Assembly: GCA_963724385.1 (NCBI GenBank) | Contig: CAVRUJ010000001.1 | Coordinates: forward strand, 2,356,001 to 2,420,000 | Length of the DNA: 64,000 nucleotides | Origin: DASXQK01 sp963724385 | GTDB lineage: Bacteria > Pseudomonadota > Alphaproteobacteria > Dongiales > Dongiaceae | Reading direction: 5' to 3' | In this document: positions 54,208 to 63,092 of the stretch, piece after piece | How positions within the stretch are numbered: position 1 is the first letter of the stretch | Layout of the letters: every line of letters starts with the position of its first letter | Notes under the pieces: generated by a model | What the model was told of the DNA's origin: nothing | Seen by the model: only the letters and a program-made list of their open reading frames with translations | The model's database searches: none | Made by a program: the position numbers and the translations under genes

Positions 54208-54429
54208 CCTTGGGGATCCCTGCTAAATCGCCACTTGATGAAGAAATAGTCGGACATGCCGATTAGCCCATCTTGGCGTTCACGTTCCAGAACACCGAAG
54301 AAACCCCGTGCCGAGGGTCGCCCTTAGCGTAGCATTTACCCGCAAGCCCATTATTTGCTGCGAGTTATTAACTGGATATTAAGGGTTGACGAAGAAGCCG
54401 AAGGCACACCCAACTCGGATGGCCCGCTC

Positions 54430-54625
54430 GGCCGTGAGAGAGGTATTCTGCCCGGTTGGTCCTCCTGCATGACCTTACCTACGCTGTCGACTCGACGACG
54501 CCTGACCGCTCCCAAAGGATCGTCAAAGGTTTCGTCAATGAAGCAAAGGCGGAGGCGTGGCTCGCCGAGCAAAAGCGCTGGGCCCCCAAGGATCAAGTCT
54601 GGGTTAGGCGACCACTTCTGAGCTG
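54430..54625 (+). pseudogene. Fragment related to the small ORF at 31.9 kb
   Basis: One frame reads RLVLLHDLTYAVDSTTPD, then GFVNEAKAEAWLAEQKRW and ends LLSWW with a stop. There is no ATG; a TTG is possible. The EAKAEAWL helix resembles TAAEAWL in the ORF at 31903-32082. It is probably a partial gene. Confidence 0.35.
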
Positions 54626-54720
54626 GTGGTGATGGCCGCCCACTTGCGCTACAGGCCCAACATCGCCGACAGCGAAGAATTCCCCGTTCCGGCTCGTCTC
54701 GCGCTTCCTGCGCCATTGGC

Positions 54721-54793
54721 GGCGTCTACGCCGCGATGGGCGCCGCCGCTGGCTGGTGCTGGGCGGAGCGCCGAATTTCAGTCGGTAGGATTT
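54721..54793 (+). repeat. Dispersed short repeat, copy 3
   Basis: GCTGGCTGGTGCTGGGCGG ... CCGAATTTCAGTCGGTAGGA. One frame reads RRRWLVLGGAPNF, then S-R-stop. About 70 bases upstream (54649-54714) also match the sequence before copy 2. Confidence 0.55.
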
Positions 54794-54980
54794 CTACTAG
54801 AACTCCACACGAGCCGAGGGAGCGCCGCATGCGAGCGGTATGAAGGCTTATGACTGCCCGTTTGGGGCGGTCCGACGTCCACGGCGTAGCTTGCCCGTAG
54901 GGCCGAATTGATTCACCATTCCATCAAATCCCTGTTCAATCCGAGGCGTGTCGGATAAGGCCAGTTTGGGAGGGTCCAAA

Positions 54981-55400
54981 ATGGAAAAGATTTGCAGCTA
55001 CCTGCCGCCGCTCGGGCGCTTGCTACTATCCAGCATTTTCATTTGGGCCGGATATGCAAAACTGATGAATCGGGGTCAGACCGCGCAGTACTTCGCTTCC
55101 GATGGCGTCCCAGCGCCAGGTTTGATGGTCTGGGTGGCCGTTATTGTCGAACTGGTTGGCGGGCTCGCAATCCTTGTTGGATTCAAGATGCGATGGGCCG
55201 CTGGAATTCTGGCCATCTGGTGCTTGATCACCGGGCTCGCCGTTCACCTCGCAGCCGGAATGCATTCGGCCGACGCCATGGTGGCCTATGACAACATGAT
55301 CCACTTCTACAAGAACTTGGTCATGGCCGGCGGCCTGTTGTATGTGGTGGCCTTCGGCGCTGGCGCGCTCAGTGTGGACAACGGCGTTCGACCTCGCTGA
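54981..55400 (+). CDS. DoxX family membrane protein
   Basis: From ATG 54981 (GGGAGG 7 bases upstream) the 139-residue protein has four transmembrane helices and the DoxX N-terminal pattern LGRLLLSSIFIWAGYAKLMN. Later segments VAVIVELVGGLAILVGFKMR and MVAYDNMIHFYKNLVMAGGL are typical. DoxX-type proteins associate with membrane redox or thiol systems. Intact frame. It stands alone. Confidence 0.85.
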   Translation: MEKICSYLPPLGRLLLSSIFIWAGYAKLMNRGQTAQYFASDGVPAPGLMVWVAVIVELVGGLAILVGFKMRWAAGILAIWCLITGLAVHLAAGMHSADAMVAYDNMIHFYKNLVMAGGLLYVVAFGAGALSVDNGVRPR

Positions 55401-55777
55401 GGAGTAGGGCGTCCTGGCAAGTGACCGCAGCACGGCATTGTGCGGTGCTCTCCGCGATCCTCCCGACAGCCGTGTCGTCGATCTGACAGTGCTCGACTTC
55501 TGCGGCAACGGCCTCGATCGCCCGCAACACTGCCGGCTCAGCTATAAGGTCCGGCGCTGAACACCACGACCGGCAAAGCAGGCACTTGCCCGCCGTCGCG
55601 CTGGCAGGCCGTTGGAGGCCGGGCAGAGGACACCGCGCCCTTGACGGCGAGGGAGGCGACCGGCGAACCACCGGAGCGCGGCACCCGCCCGGCCGGCGGC
55701 GCGGAAGGCCGCATGCTCGCTCAATCCATGGCGGGTGCGGCGGTTCGCGACCGGCGGGCGCCGGATGCTGGTCCGAT
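55401..55777. other. Degraded stretch with inverted repeat copy
   Basis: No gene is supported. It contains the 27-base inverted copy at 55660-55686 of the segment at 52662-52688. Confidence 0.35.
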
Positions 55778-56110
55778 TCACCACCACGAGATCGGTCCTG
55801 AACTCCGGCGCCCCGCGTGCCCGAAGTACGACCCGCCGTAGACGTAGAACTCGGCGCGGCTCAAGAAGTCCGGCGCGGCCTCCGGCGTCATGGCTGGTGG
55901 ATTCGCCGATCGGCGCCTCGGCCCAGCGGCCAGATCGCGGAAAATACCTCGTATTCGACCATGATACCCGAGCCACAGCCGACGGCACCGCGAGCACCGC
56001 TTGATCGTCACGTCGGCGAACCGGCCGGCAGTTTTGTCGCACCCGACATGGCGTTCGTCGACGACGTCGGGCATCCGAGGTCCGGCCGAAAGGCATGCGC
56101 AGTCGGTCAT
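55778..56110 (-). pseudogene. Cys-containing hypothetical protein with frameshift
   Basis: From ATG 56110 the frame reads TDCACLSAGPRMPDVVDER, then CDKTAGRFADVTIKRCSRCR, and later EAAPDFLSRAEFYVYGGSYF. Between them a neighbouring frame (RSGRWAEAPIGE) looks more protein-like, suggesting two compensating indels. Cys pairs (CDC/CSRC) suggest a zinc site. The function is unknown. It lies directly upstream of the integrase 3' end. Confidence 0.45.
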
Positions 56111-56182
56111 CGGGCCTTCCAATTGCCAATCGGCACCACATTGGCGCGGCGGCCGGGCGCGGTGCGCCAGGACACTTCGCCA

Positions 56183-57493
56183 TCAGGCCGCCGCTCCGTT
56201 TCCAATCGGCACGACGTTGTCGGCTCGGCCGCCGATCTGATCGACCTTCCCCTCAATCACCAGGTCCAGATAGGCCGCCCACCTCGCCATGGCGGCCCGC
56301 CGCTCCGGCAGATAGTCGTACCGGTCATAGTGCCGGCTCGATACGTCGCTGCCCTGAGCGTGGTTCTGTAGCCGGTCGCGCATGTCCTTCGGGATCCCGG
56401 CGTCGCCGGCGAGGGTCTTCCAGGTCCGGCGGAGGTCCCGGGCGTTGAATTTTGGAATAGGGTGAACCTCCAGGAAATCGTCGACCAAGTGGCGCATGGC
56501 GTCGTGTCCGGCCGCACCGATCTGGATGTCCTCGTCGCGGGAAATACAGGCCGTGCCCATTGGGAGCTAGCGCGTCGAGCAGGGCAACACGCTTGATGGG
56601 GCAGGGGGAGGGAGTGGGGGCGGCCGTTCTTCGTCTTGTCCCAGGTCAGCATGGACCTGGTCCGATCATAACTTGAGTCGGTGACCCGCAGGATTTCCTC
56701 GCTCCGCTGTCCCGTGGCCATCTTGAGCATGATCGCGGACGCGAACAAGCTGCGGTCCCTGCGAGCATCCAGCCAACGCCAGAACTCCTGGAACTCGCAC
56801 GGGGACAAGAACCGGTCTCCCGGGTGAGAGGCTCCGGCATCCCTGGGAATAGGCGAGACCGGGTTGGTCTTGAGATTCCAGGGCGTGCCCTGGCTGGTGC
56901 GGGTAAAATCGTGTTCAGCCTTCATACCGAAGGCAAAGGCGGCGGAAATGTACGCCCGCACTGCGTTCGCTTGTGTCCTCACGCCCCTGGCGTGGATCGC
57001 CGCAAGGTGTGGAACGATATCGGCCGGCTCGATGGATGACGCCGGACGACTGGCGCCTATGGCGTCCGCCGCGCCAGTCGCCTTGGCCAAGAGCATGCTG
57101 TGGACCATGTCGGCCACTCGCTTGCCACCCCGCCGGAGGTGATCCACATAGGCCTCGAACAGTTCCTTGACGGTCCCGTTCTTCTGGGCGCGGCGTCTCG
57201 CCATTGTCTCGGGCTCGAGCCCGGCGGAGATCGCGGTCACATAGTCCGAGGCGAATATCGCCCTGGCCGCCACGATCGTCATCTCGGGGATATGATCCGA
57301 GCTTGGCCATGCAACGCCGGCCTCCGCGGTAGTAGACGACGTACCATTCCGAGGCGACGCGGCCGCCTGGGAACGGCCTGACGGCCATGGTCAGGCGCCC
57401 GCTGCCCCGCGGCCCCGGGTCGCGCAATTCAATCGCCTTGCCCCTGCCAGGAGCCTGCCGGATGGCCTTCTGGATTTGCTTGTCGGTGATCAC
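56183..57493 (-). pseudogene. Tyrosine recombinase (phage-type integrase), two frameshifts
   Basis: The N-terminal DUF4102-like part (ITDKQIQKAIRQAPGRGKAI, ASEWYVVYYRGGRRCM), the core-binding domain (TVKELFEAYVDHLRRGGKRV) and the catalytic domain are in three frames joined near 57,287 and 56,560. Catalytic residues visible: Arg in TGQRSEEILRV, Arg in ARDLRRTWKTLAG, and the Tyr region HYDRYDYLPERR. The length (437 codons) is normal once the frames are joined. It would integrate the element; as read here it is broken. The candidate attachment repeat lies just upstream of its start. Confidence 0.78.
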
Positions 57494-57504
57494 ATGAGCC
57501 TCGC

Positions 57505-57528
57505 TTTGCTGGCGGTAATGCCGGCGGT
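57505..57528 (+). repeat. Candidate right attachment repeat (attR-like)
   Basis: A 24-base match, 23 identical, to 30391-30414, 12 bases upstream of the integrase start. It overlaps a local duplication of GGCGGTAA, which lowers its specificity. Confidence 0.35.
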
Positions 57529-57711
57529 AACGCTCAGGCTTTGTTCTCTAGAGTTTGGCCCGAGCCAGGCCGGCGCATCCTGCAGTAAAGCGCGTAATTT
57601 CAAAGTGTTTCCTACGGCTTTCCGCGGCTTACACTGCGTCATTCGCGGTATGCTATCAATAAACATGCAGTATATTTGTCCCTGCGTCGGGCGAATTCGA
57701 TGGAGCCGACT

Positions 57712-58506
57712 ATGAACGAGAGCGCATTGCGGCGCGTGGAGTTTGGCCAGGCCAAGAGCCTGACCCAGCTGCCCTTCACCCTGGACGGCGGGCTCGCCCG
57801 GCTGGGCGCGATCGGCTTGATCGTACTGGCGACGGACAACACCATCGAGCACGAGTTCCGTCGGATGCTGGCGATCGACGGCGTTGCCTTCTACGAGACG
57901 CGGATCCGCAATGCAGCGGAAATCAACCCGACGACCCTGGCGGAAATGGAAAAAGGCATGGCTGCCGCCGCCGGTCTAATCATGCCGGGCGTTCACCTGG
58001 ATGTCGTCGCCTATGGCTGCACATCGGGCACCGTGGTGATCGGGGAGGAGAAGGTCTTCGCCCGCATCAGGGAGGCGCGCCCGGATGTGGCCTGCACCAC
58101 GCCCATCACCGGCGCCATCGCCGGCCTGAAGGCGCTCGGCGCCTCGCGTGTGGCGCTGCTGACGCCTTATATCGAGGAAGTGAACCAGATGTTGCGCCGC
58201 TTCATCGAGACGCGCGGGATCGCGGTGCCGGTCATGGGTTCTTTCAACCACGAGAACGATCTGGAGGTGGCGCGGATCTCCGAGGCATCGATCAAGGAAG
58301 CCGTGCGCCGGTTGGTCGCCGCGGAGCGGATCGATGCCGTCTTTGTTTCCTGCACCAGCCTCAGGGTCGCCGCGATAGCCGAAGATCTGGAGCGCGAGGT
58401 CGGTGTCCCGGTCACCTCGAGCAACCACGCCATGGCCTGGCATTGCCTGCGGTTGGCCGGATACAAAGAGCCGGTCCCAGGCTTCGGCAGCCTGTTCAAG
58501 ATCTGA
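57712..58506 (+). CDS. Asp/Glu racemase superfamily enzyme (maleate isomerase/EutA-like)
   Basis: I chose ATG 57712, which has GGAG 6 bases upstream. The 264-residue protein has the two-Cys layout of maleate cis-trans isomerase and ectoine-utilisation EutA proteins: VVAYGCTSGTVVIGEE and VFVSCTSLRVAAIAED, with LGAIGLIVLATDNTIEHEF at the N-terminus. It probably isomerises or racemises a small dicarboxylate or amino acid derivative. It is convergent with the DadA-like gene, stops 9 bases apart, and marks the return of intact chromosome. Confidence 0.8.
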   Translation: MNESALRRVEFGQAKSLTQLPFTLDGGLARLGAIGLIVLATDNTIEHEFRRMLAIDGVAFYETRIRNAAEINPTTLAEMEKGMAAAAGLIMPGVHLDVVAYGCTSGTVVIGEEKVFARIREARPDVACTTPITGAIAGLKALGASRVALLTPYIEEVNQMLRRFIETRGIAVPVMGSFNHENDLEVARISEASIKEAVRRLVAAERIDAVFVSCTSLRVAAIAEDLEREVGVPVTSSNHAMAWHCLRLAGYKEPVPGFGSLFKI

Positions 58507-58515
58507 GCCGCGGCT

Positions 58516-59766
58516 TCAGTAGCGATCGAGCGTAAGCCCGGCGATATCCAGCGCCGGCCGCCGGCCGCCGATGATGTCCGCGACAATGCGCGAGCACCCG
58601 GCGGCCATGGTCCAGCCCATATGGCCTTGGCCGGTATTGAGATGGAGATTGGCGATCGGCGTGCGTCCCAGGATCGGCGGGCCGTCCGGCGTCATCGGCC
58701 TGAGGCAGGCCCAGTAGCGGGGTTTGTCGTAGTCGGCGGCATCGGGGAAAAGCTCGCGTGCGACCCGCAGCATGCCCTGGAAATGTTTGGGATCGGCCGT
58801 GGTGTCGTAGCCCGCGAATTCCGCCGTCGCCGTCAACCTCAAATTGTCGCCAAGCCGTGCGTAGGCGACCAGGTTGGCTTCGTCGACGCCGCCCAGAGCA
58901 GGCGCGCCCGCCCGGCCGTCGATGGGCAACGTGAGCGAGTAGCCCTTGACCGGATAGATGGGAAGATCGAGCCCCAACGGCCGGGCGAGAACCGGGCTGT
59001 AGCTTCCCAAGGCAAGCACATAGGCATCGCCCTCGAGCCGGCTTTGCTCGGTCACCACCGCCTGGATGCGATCGTTGGACTTCTCGAGGCGCAGGATCGG
59101 ATCGCCGAGATGGAAGCGCACGCCCTTTCTGGCGGCCGCAGCCGCCAAGCCTTCCGTGAACTTGAAGCAGTCGCCGCTTTCATCGCTCGCGGCGTAGATG
59201 GCGCCGGCGAACTTGTGCTTGGCTCCGGCAAGCTGAGGCTCCAGCTCGACAATACGATCCGCATCGACGGCTTCGAGCGGCAAGCCGTTGTCCCGCAGCA
59301 TGGCCATGTTGGCGACACCGGTCTCGAAATGGCCGCGCTCGCGGTAGAGATAGAGCAGACCGCCGGCGATGTGATCGAATTGGAGGCCCGCCGACTGAGC
59401 CAGCTCGCGGAGAAGCTTCTGGCTATAAAGGCACAGGGAGAGCTTGCGCAGCGTGTTGGCTCGGTTGCGCGCGGCCGTGCAGTTGGCGAGGAAGCGCAGG
59501 CCCCACCCCCACATGCGCGGGTCGGCCTTGAGGCGGAAGCGCAACGCCGTATCCTCCTGCCAGAGCGAGCGCAGCAAGATCATCGGTGCGCGTGGCGAGG
59601 CCCAGGAATAGACATGGCCTGGCGCAATGAGGCCGGCGTTGGCGAAGCTGGTTTCCCGGCCGACCGCGGCCTGTCGGTCCACGACCACGACTTCATGGCC
59701 GTCGCCGGCCAGATACCAGGCGGTGGTGACACCGACCACGCCGGCGCCCAGCACGACTACCCGCAT
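58516..59766 (-). CDS. D-amino-acid dehydrogenase-like FAD oxidoreductase (DadA type)
   Basis: From ATG 59766 (GGGAG upstream) the 416-residue protein begins MRVVVLGAGVVGVTTAWYLA, the FAD-binding GxGxxG fold, and has DadA motifs FANAGLIAPGHVYSWASPRA, PIYPVKGYSLTLP and LHLNTGQGHMGWTMAAGCSR. DadA deaminates D-amino acids to 2-oxo acids, feeding electrons to the respiratory chain. Substrate specificity cannot be read. Confidence 0.87.
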   Translation of the reverse strand: MRVVVLGAGVVGVTTAWYLAGDGHEVVVVDRQAAVGRETSFANAGLIAPGHVYSWASPRAPMILLRSLWQEDTALRFRLKADPRMWGWGLRFLANCTAARNRANTLRKLSLCLYSQKLLRELAQSAGLQFDHIAGGLLYLYRERGHFETGVANMAMLRDNGLPLEAVDADRIVELEPQLAGAKHKFAGAIYAASDESGDCFKFTEGLAAAAARKGVRFHLGDPILRLEKSNDRIQAVVTEQSRLEGDAYVLALGSYSPVLARPLGLDLPIYPVKGYSLTLPIDGRAGAPALGGVDEANLVAYARLGDNLRLTATAEFAGYDTTADPKHFQGMLRVARELFPDAADYDKPRYWACLRPMTPDGPPILGRTPIANLHLNTGQGHMGWTMAAGCSRIVADIIGGRRPALDIAGLTLDRY

Positions 59767-59882
59767 CCCACATCTCCCTTCGCGGCGTCCGGTGGCCGGC
59801 GCATGGCCCGGTTCACCGGTTGCCATAATTCTGCCGCAGGAAGCAATATGATGGCGAATGGGGTGAGCGGAGGGAACAGGGG

Positions 59883-60365
59883 ATGATGCGGCTTGCTGTG
59901 AACGCCAGAGGTTGGGCTCATGCGCTCTTGGCCTTTGGGCTTCTGGTCTTGCTGACGCAATCGGCCAGGGCCCAATCGACCAGCCCGGGCCTCACGGTCG
60001 AAGAAATTCGCGCCTGCATGTGCGAAAAGCAGACGGTCGAACGCCTTCGCCAGGGGCTCGCGGAAAGCCAGGCCGCCTATGACGACCGCAACGGCCAGAT
60101 CCAGCGCCTCAGCCAGCAGATCGACCAGATGCAGGCGACCATGGATCCGAGCGACCCCTCGGCCCAGGATCAGCTGAGCGAGCTCATGAATTTGCGCGCC
60201 CGGGTCGAGCAGCAGCTTTACGAGAACGCGCTGCCCAGGCTCCAGAAATCGACCCGTGACCTCAACAGCGAGGTGGCGGACTACAATGCCAGATGCACCA
60301 ACCGTCCGATCTACGACACGGACCAGGCGGCCGCGAACAAGGACTTCTCCTGTCCCAAGCCTTGA
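59883..60365 (+). CDS. Exported coiled-coil hypothetical protein
   Basis: The 160-residue protein has a signal peptide (ALLAFGLLVLLTQSARAQS), then a Cys pair (ACMCEKQ) and a coiled coil (QIQRLSQQIDQMQATMD, LMNLRARVEQQL) ending with two Cys-containing segments. It is probably periplasmic. It is divergent from the DadA-like gene and convergent with the GcvR-type gene, 12 bases apart. The function is unknown. Confidence 0.65.
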   Translation: MMRLAVNARGWAHALLAFGLLVLLTQSARAQSTSPGLTVEEIRACMCEKQTVERLRQGLAESQAAYDDRNGQIQRLSQQIDQMQATMDPSDPSAQDQLSELMNLRARVEQQLYENALPRLQKSTRDLNSEVADYNARCTNRPIYDTDQAAANKDFSCPKP

Positions 60366-60377
60366 GGCAACGCCGCT

Positions 60378-60902
60378 CTAGGACTCTTCCCACCAGCAGG
60401 TGAGCGCGAGTTGGGCCGCCGTGTTGGCGACGGTCGCGAGGCAGCTGCTGGCCTTGCCCGATGGAATGTAGACCGCCATGCGCAGCATGTAGTGGGTCTC
60501 GCCGGCGCCGGGCAGGCGCTCGGAATTGAGGCGTACGATGTTGGCCCCGAACTGCAGGAAGACTTCGGACAGCCTGGCGATCAGCCCCGGGCTGTCCTTG
60601 CCGGTGATCTCGATCCGGTGGGTGATATGGGCCTGCTCGGCATGGACCGGCTGATACCCAAACGGTGTTACCGAGACTTTGGCTCCCTGAAGGGCGGATA
60701 GCCGCATCAACTCGCCCTCCACCGAGGCCATCGACACGCTGTCGGGCAGCTCGCAGACCGAGTTGAACTCCGCGGCACCGCCCAGGACGGCGAAAGTCGT
60801 GTCGCCAAGATTGGCGCCGATGTCGAAGAGGCGCCCGGTGATCGCCGCGATCAAACCGGGGTGATCCTCGCAGAGCACGGAAATGAGGGCGCTCGTGGTC
60901 AT
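60378..60902 (-). CDS. Tandem ACT-domain protein (GcvR type)
   Basis: The 174-residue protein consists of two ACT domains: SVLCEDHPGLIAAITGRLFD and ITGKDSPGLIARLSEVFLQF carry the amino-acid-binding DxPGL pattern twice. This is the architecture of GcvR, which regulates glycine cleavage. It lacks a DNA-binding domain and would act by protein contact. It follows the FAD oxidoreductase gene but begins 21 bases before that gene ends, in the same direction. Confidence 0.8.
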   Translation of the reverse strand: MTTSALISVLCEDHPGLIAAITGRLFDIGANLGDTTFAVLGGAAEFNSVCELPDSVSMASVEGELMRLSALQGAKVSVTPFGYQPVHAEQAHITHRIEITGKDSPGLIARLSEVFLQFGANIVRLNSERLPGAGETHYMLRMAVYIPSGKASSCLATVANTAAQLALTCWWEES

Positions 60903-60922
60903 GGCTTACTGTCTCACGAATG

Positions 60923-62101
60923 CTAGACGACGTTCAACTCGACGATCGGATGGCCCAGCAAGACACGCTCGAAACCGAAGCGGGCAAGGTCGATGCTGCG
61001 ATAGGACCCGTGGACGATAAGCTCGGCGATGGCCCGGCCGACGGCAGGCGACTGCTGCAGGCCGTGGCCGCTGAATCCGCAGGCGATATAGAAATTGGCG
61101 ATCTCGGGATGGGGGCCGAGGATCGCATTCTGGTCGAGCGTATTGTAGTCGTAATGTCCGGCCCAGGCCCGCACGAGCTTGATGGATTCGAAGGCCGGCA
61201 CGCGATGGGCGAGGGTCGGCCAGACCACGTCTTCGAACATCGCATAGTCGATCTCGAAATCCAGGCAGTCGGGATCCTGATCCTCCGGCGGCGAGACGCC
61301 GCCGATGTAGGAGGCGCCCTCGGGCCTGCACCACACGCCCGATGGATCGATCAGGAGCGGTGCGCGCTCGATCGGTTCGCGGCAATCGAACACGAACACG
61401 AGGCGCTTGCGCGGTCGCACGGGCAGGTCGATCCCGGCCATCGCGGCGATTTCCCGGGCGCGATAGCCGGCCGAGTCCACCAGCGCGCCGCAAGTAAGGG
61501 TCCCGCCCTTGGCAAGCTTGGCGGCTGCGATCCGCCCGCCCGCCTGCGTGAGCCCGATGACCTCGTCGGCGATGTAGACGGCGCCCAGAGAGCGTGCCTT
61601 CCGGCGGAAGGCCTGAAGCAGTCCGTAGGGATCGGTCCAGCCTTCGTTGGCGAGGCCGAGGCTCCCGCCGGCGAGATCTTCGACATTGAGCCAGGCGAAG
61701 CGGGATTTGAGTTCGGCTGGCGTCAAAAGAACCACCTGGGCGCCCATCGGGCGCTGGGTCGCGTGATTCGCCTTGAGCACGTCGAGGCCGGCGGGGGTGG
61801 CGAGAAACAGATAACCCCATTCGGTGAAGGGCAGGGCGGGCCGATCGCCGTCCACCTCGAGCGCCGCGCCGGCTCCTTTGAGGAAGGCGGCGCCGAAGCT
61901 GGACATGGCGATGTTCTCGGGCGTGGAAAACTGCTGGCGTATGCCGCCAGCGGAACGCGGCGTGGCGGCGGTGGCATAGGTGGGGTCCTTTTCCACCACG
62001 ACCACGCGGCCCTGGAAGCCGCAGGGCCCGAGGAGAAAATAGGCGATCGCGCTGCCCATAACGCCGCCGCCGGCGATGGCGACATCGCAGGTCTCGGTCA
62101 T
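60923..62101 (-). CDS. FAD-dependent oxidoreductase (DAO/FOXRED1-like)
   Basis: From ATG 62101 the 392-residue protein starts CDVAIAGGGVMGSAIAYFLL, with the FAD motif, and has RSAGGIRQQFSTPENIAMS, typical of the sarcosine/dimethylglycine-dehydrogenase-like FOXRED branch, and a C-terminal GFSGHGLQQSPAVGRAIAEL. It likely oxidises a secondary amine or N-methyl amino acid. The SMP-30 gene ends 12 bases upstream, suggesting one operon. Confidence 0.82.
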   Translation of the reverse strand: MTETCDVAIAGGGVMGSAIAYFLLGPCGFQGRVVVVEKDPTYATAATPRSAGGIRQQFSTPENIAMSSFGAAFLKGAGAALEVDGDRPALPFTEWGYLFLATPAGLDVLKANHATQRPMGAQVVLLTPAELKSRFAWLNVEDLAGGSLGLANEGWTDPYGLLQAFRRKARSLGAVYIADEVIGLTQAGGRIAAAKLAKGGTLTCGALVDSAGYRAREIAAMAGIDLPVRPRKRLVFVFDCREPIERAPLLIDPSGVWCRPEGASYIGGVSPPEDQDPDCLDFEIDYAMFEDVVWPTLAHRVPAFESIKLVRAWAGHYDYNTLDQNAILGPHPEIANFYIACGFSGHGLQQSPAVGRAIAELIVHGSYRSIDLARFGFERVLLGHPIVELNVV

Positions 62102-62112
62102 GACGTGAAGGC

Positions 62113-62991
62113 TCAGCCCGCGAAGCGCGGTTCGACCAGCCCACGCTGGCCCGGCCGGCAGGCGAAGAGGCTGCCCGAGAGGGGAGCTTCCTTCAATCGG
62201 GCCCGGGGAAGGTCGAGGGAGGCGCTGGTGATGTAGAGCGTACGCAAGTCCGGGCCGCCGAATGCAACCGATGTCGGCCGCGGCACGGGCATCTCCAGCA
62301 CGCGATCGAGCTTGCCGTCGGGCAGGAACCGACTGACCCGCCAACCGTCCCATTGGGCGCACCAGACGCCGCCCTCGGCATCCACGGTTAGGCCGTCGGG
62401 CTGGCCGTCGCCGATCGGAATTGCCGCGAACAGGCGCCGCTGCCCCACCCGGCCGCTTTGCAAGTCTATATCGTATCGGTAGATTTTATTGCCCGCGCTA
62501 TCTGAAAAATAGCAAGTCTGCCCATCGGGACTGAAAGCTGGACCGTTGGGGCACATGAAGTTTTTGTCGATCCGGGTCGCCTTGCCCTTGGGGCCAAAGC
62601 GGAAGAAGACGCCGAGAGGCCGCGCTTCCTTTCGGTCGCCGACGCCGGACCACAGATTTCCTTGCCTGTCACATTTGGCGTCGTTGAACCAGATCTGGCG
62701 CATGTCCTTGATCGGCTTGGCAAAAACTCGCATGATTCCAGTTTCAGGGTCGAGGGAGAAGATGCCTCGATGGTCGAGAACGATCATCCCGCCGGACCGG
62801 CGCAGCACCATGGCGCCGATGTAGCCTTTCAACTTGGCCTTGACCTTGCTGTTGCGCCCGGTAGCCGGATCGAACTGATAGACGGCCGGACGCTTCAAAT
62901 CGATCCAATAAAGGCGGTTCTGCGCTTCGTCCCATAGCGCGCCTTCGCCCAGAATGCTGCGGATTCTGAGCACACAATCCACGTCCGCCAT
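62113..62991 (-). CDS. SMP-30/gluconolactonase-like beta-propeller
   Basis: From ATG 62991 (GGGGGAAC upstream) the 292-residue protein has SMP-30 motifs: metal Glu in ILGEGALWDEAQNRLYWID, Asn in CPNGPAFSPDGQTCYFSDS and Asp in DGQPDGLTVDAEGGVWCAQW. It should hydrolyse a sugar- or acid-lactone with a divalent metal ion. It is divergent from the GreB-like gene. Confidence 0.85.
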   Translation of the reverse strand: MADVDCVLRIRSILGEGALWDEAQNRLYWIDLKRPAVYQFDPATGRNSKVKAKLKGYIGAMVLRRSGGMIVLDHRGIFSLDPETGIMRVFAKPIKDMRQIWFNDAKCDRQGNLWSGVGDRKEARPLGVFFRFGPKGKATRIDKNFMCPNGPAFSPDGQTCYFSDSAGNKIYRYDIDLQSGRVGQRRLFAAIPIGDGQPDGLTVDAEGGVWCAQWDGWRVSRFLPDGKLDRVLEMPVPRPTSVAFGGPDLRTLYITSASLDLPRARLKEAPLSGSLFACRPGQRGLVEPRFAG

Positions 62992-63092
62992 CTTGTTCCC
63001 CCCCTCATGCCGAAAGGCGCCCGATCTAATCCCATATTGCGCAAGGCAACAATCCACTTGCCGGCCGGCTCCCGCGGACCCATGCTTTTCCC

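Noticed and set aside
54355..54621. 88-codon plus-strand open frame at 54.4 kb
   Set aside because: A neighbouring frame resembles the small protein at 31.9 kb better; this one is Arg/Ser-rich and lacks a ribosome site.
55542..56183. 213-codon minus-strand open frame
   Set aside because: It is Arg-rich without domains; short protein-like segments in two frames point to a broken smaller gene instead.
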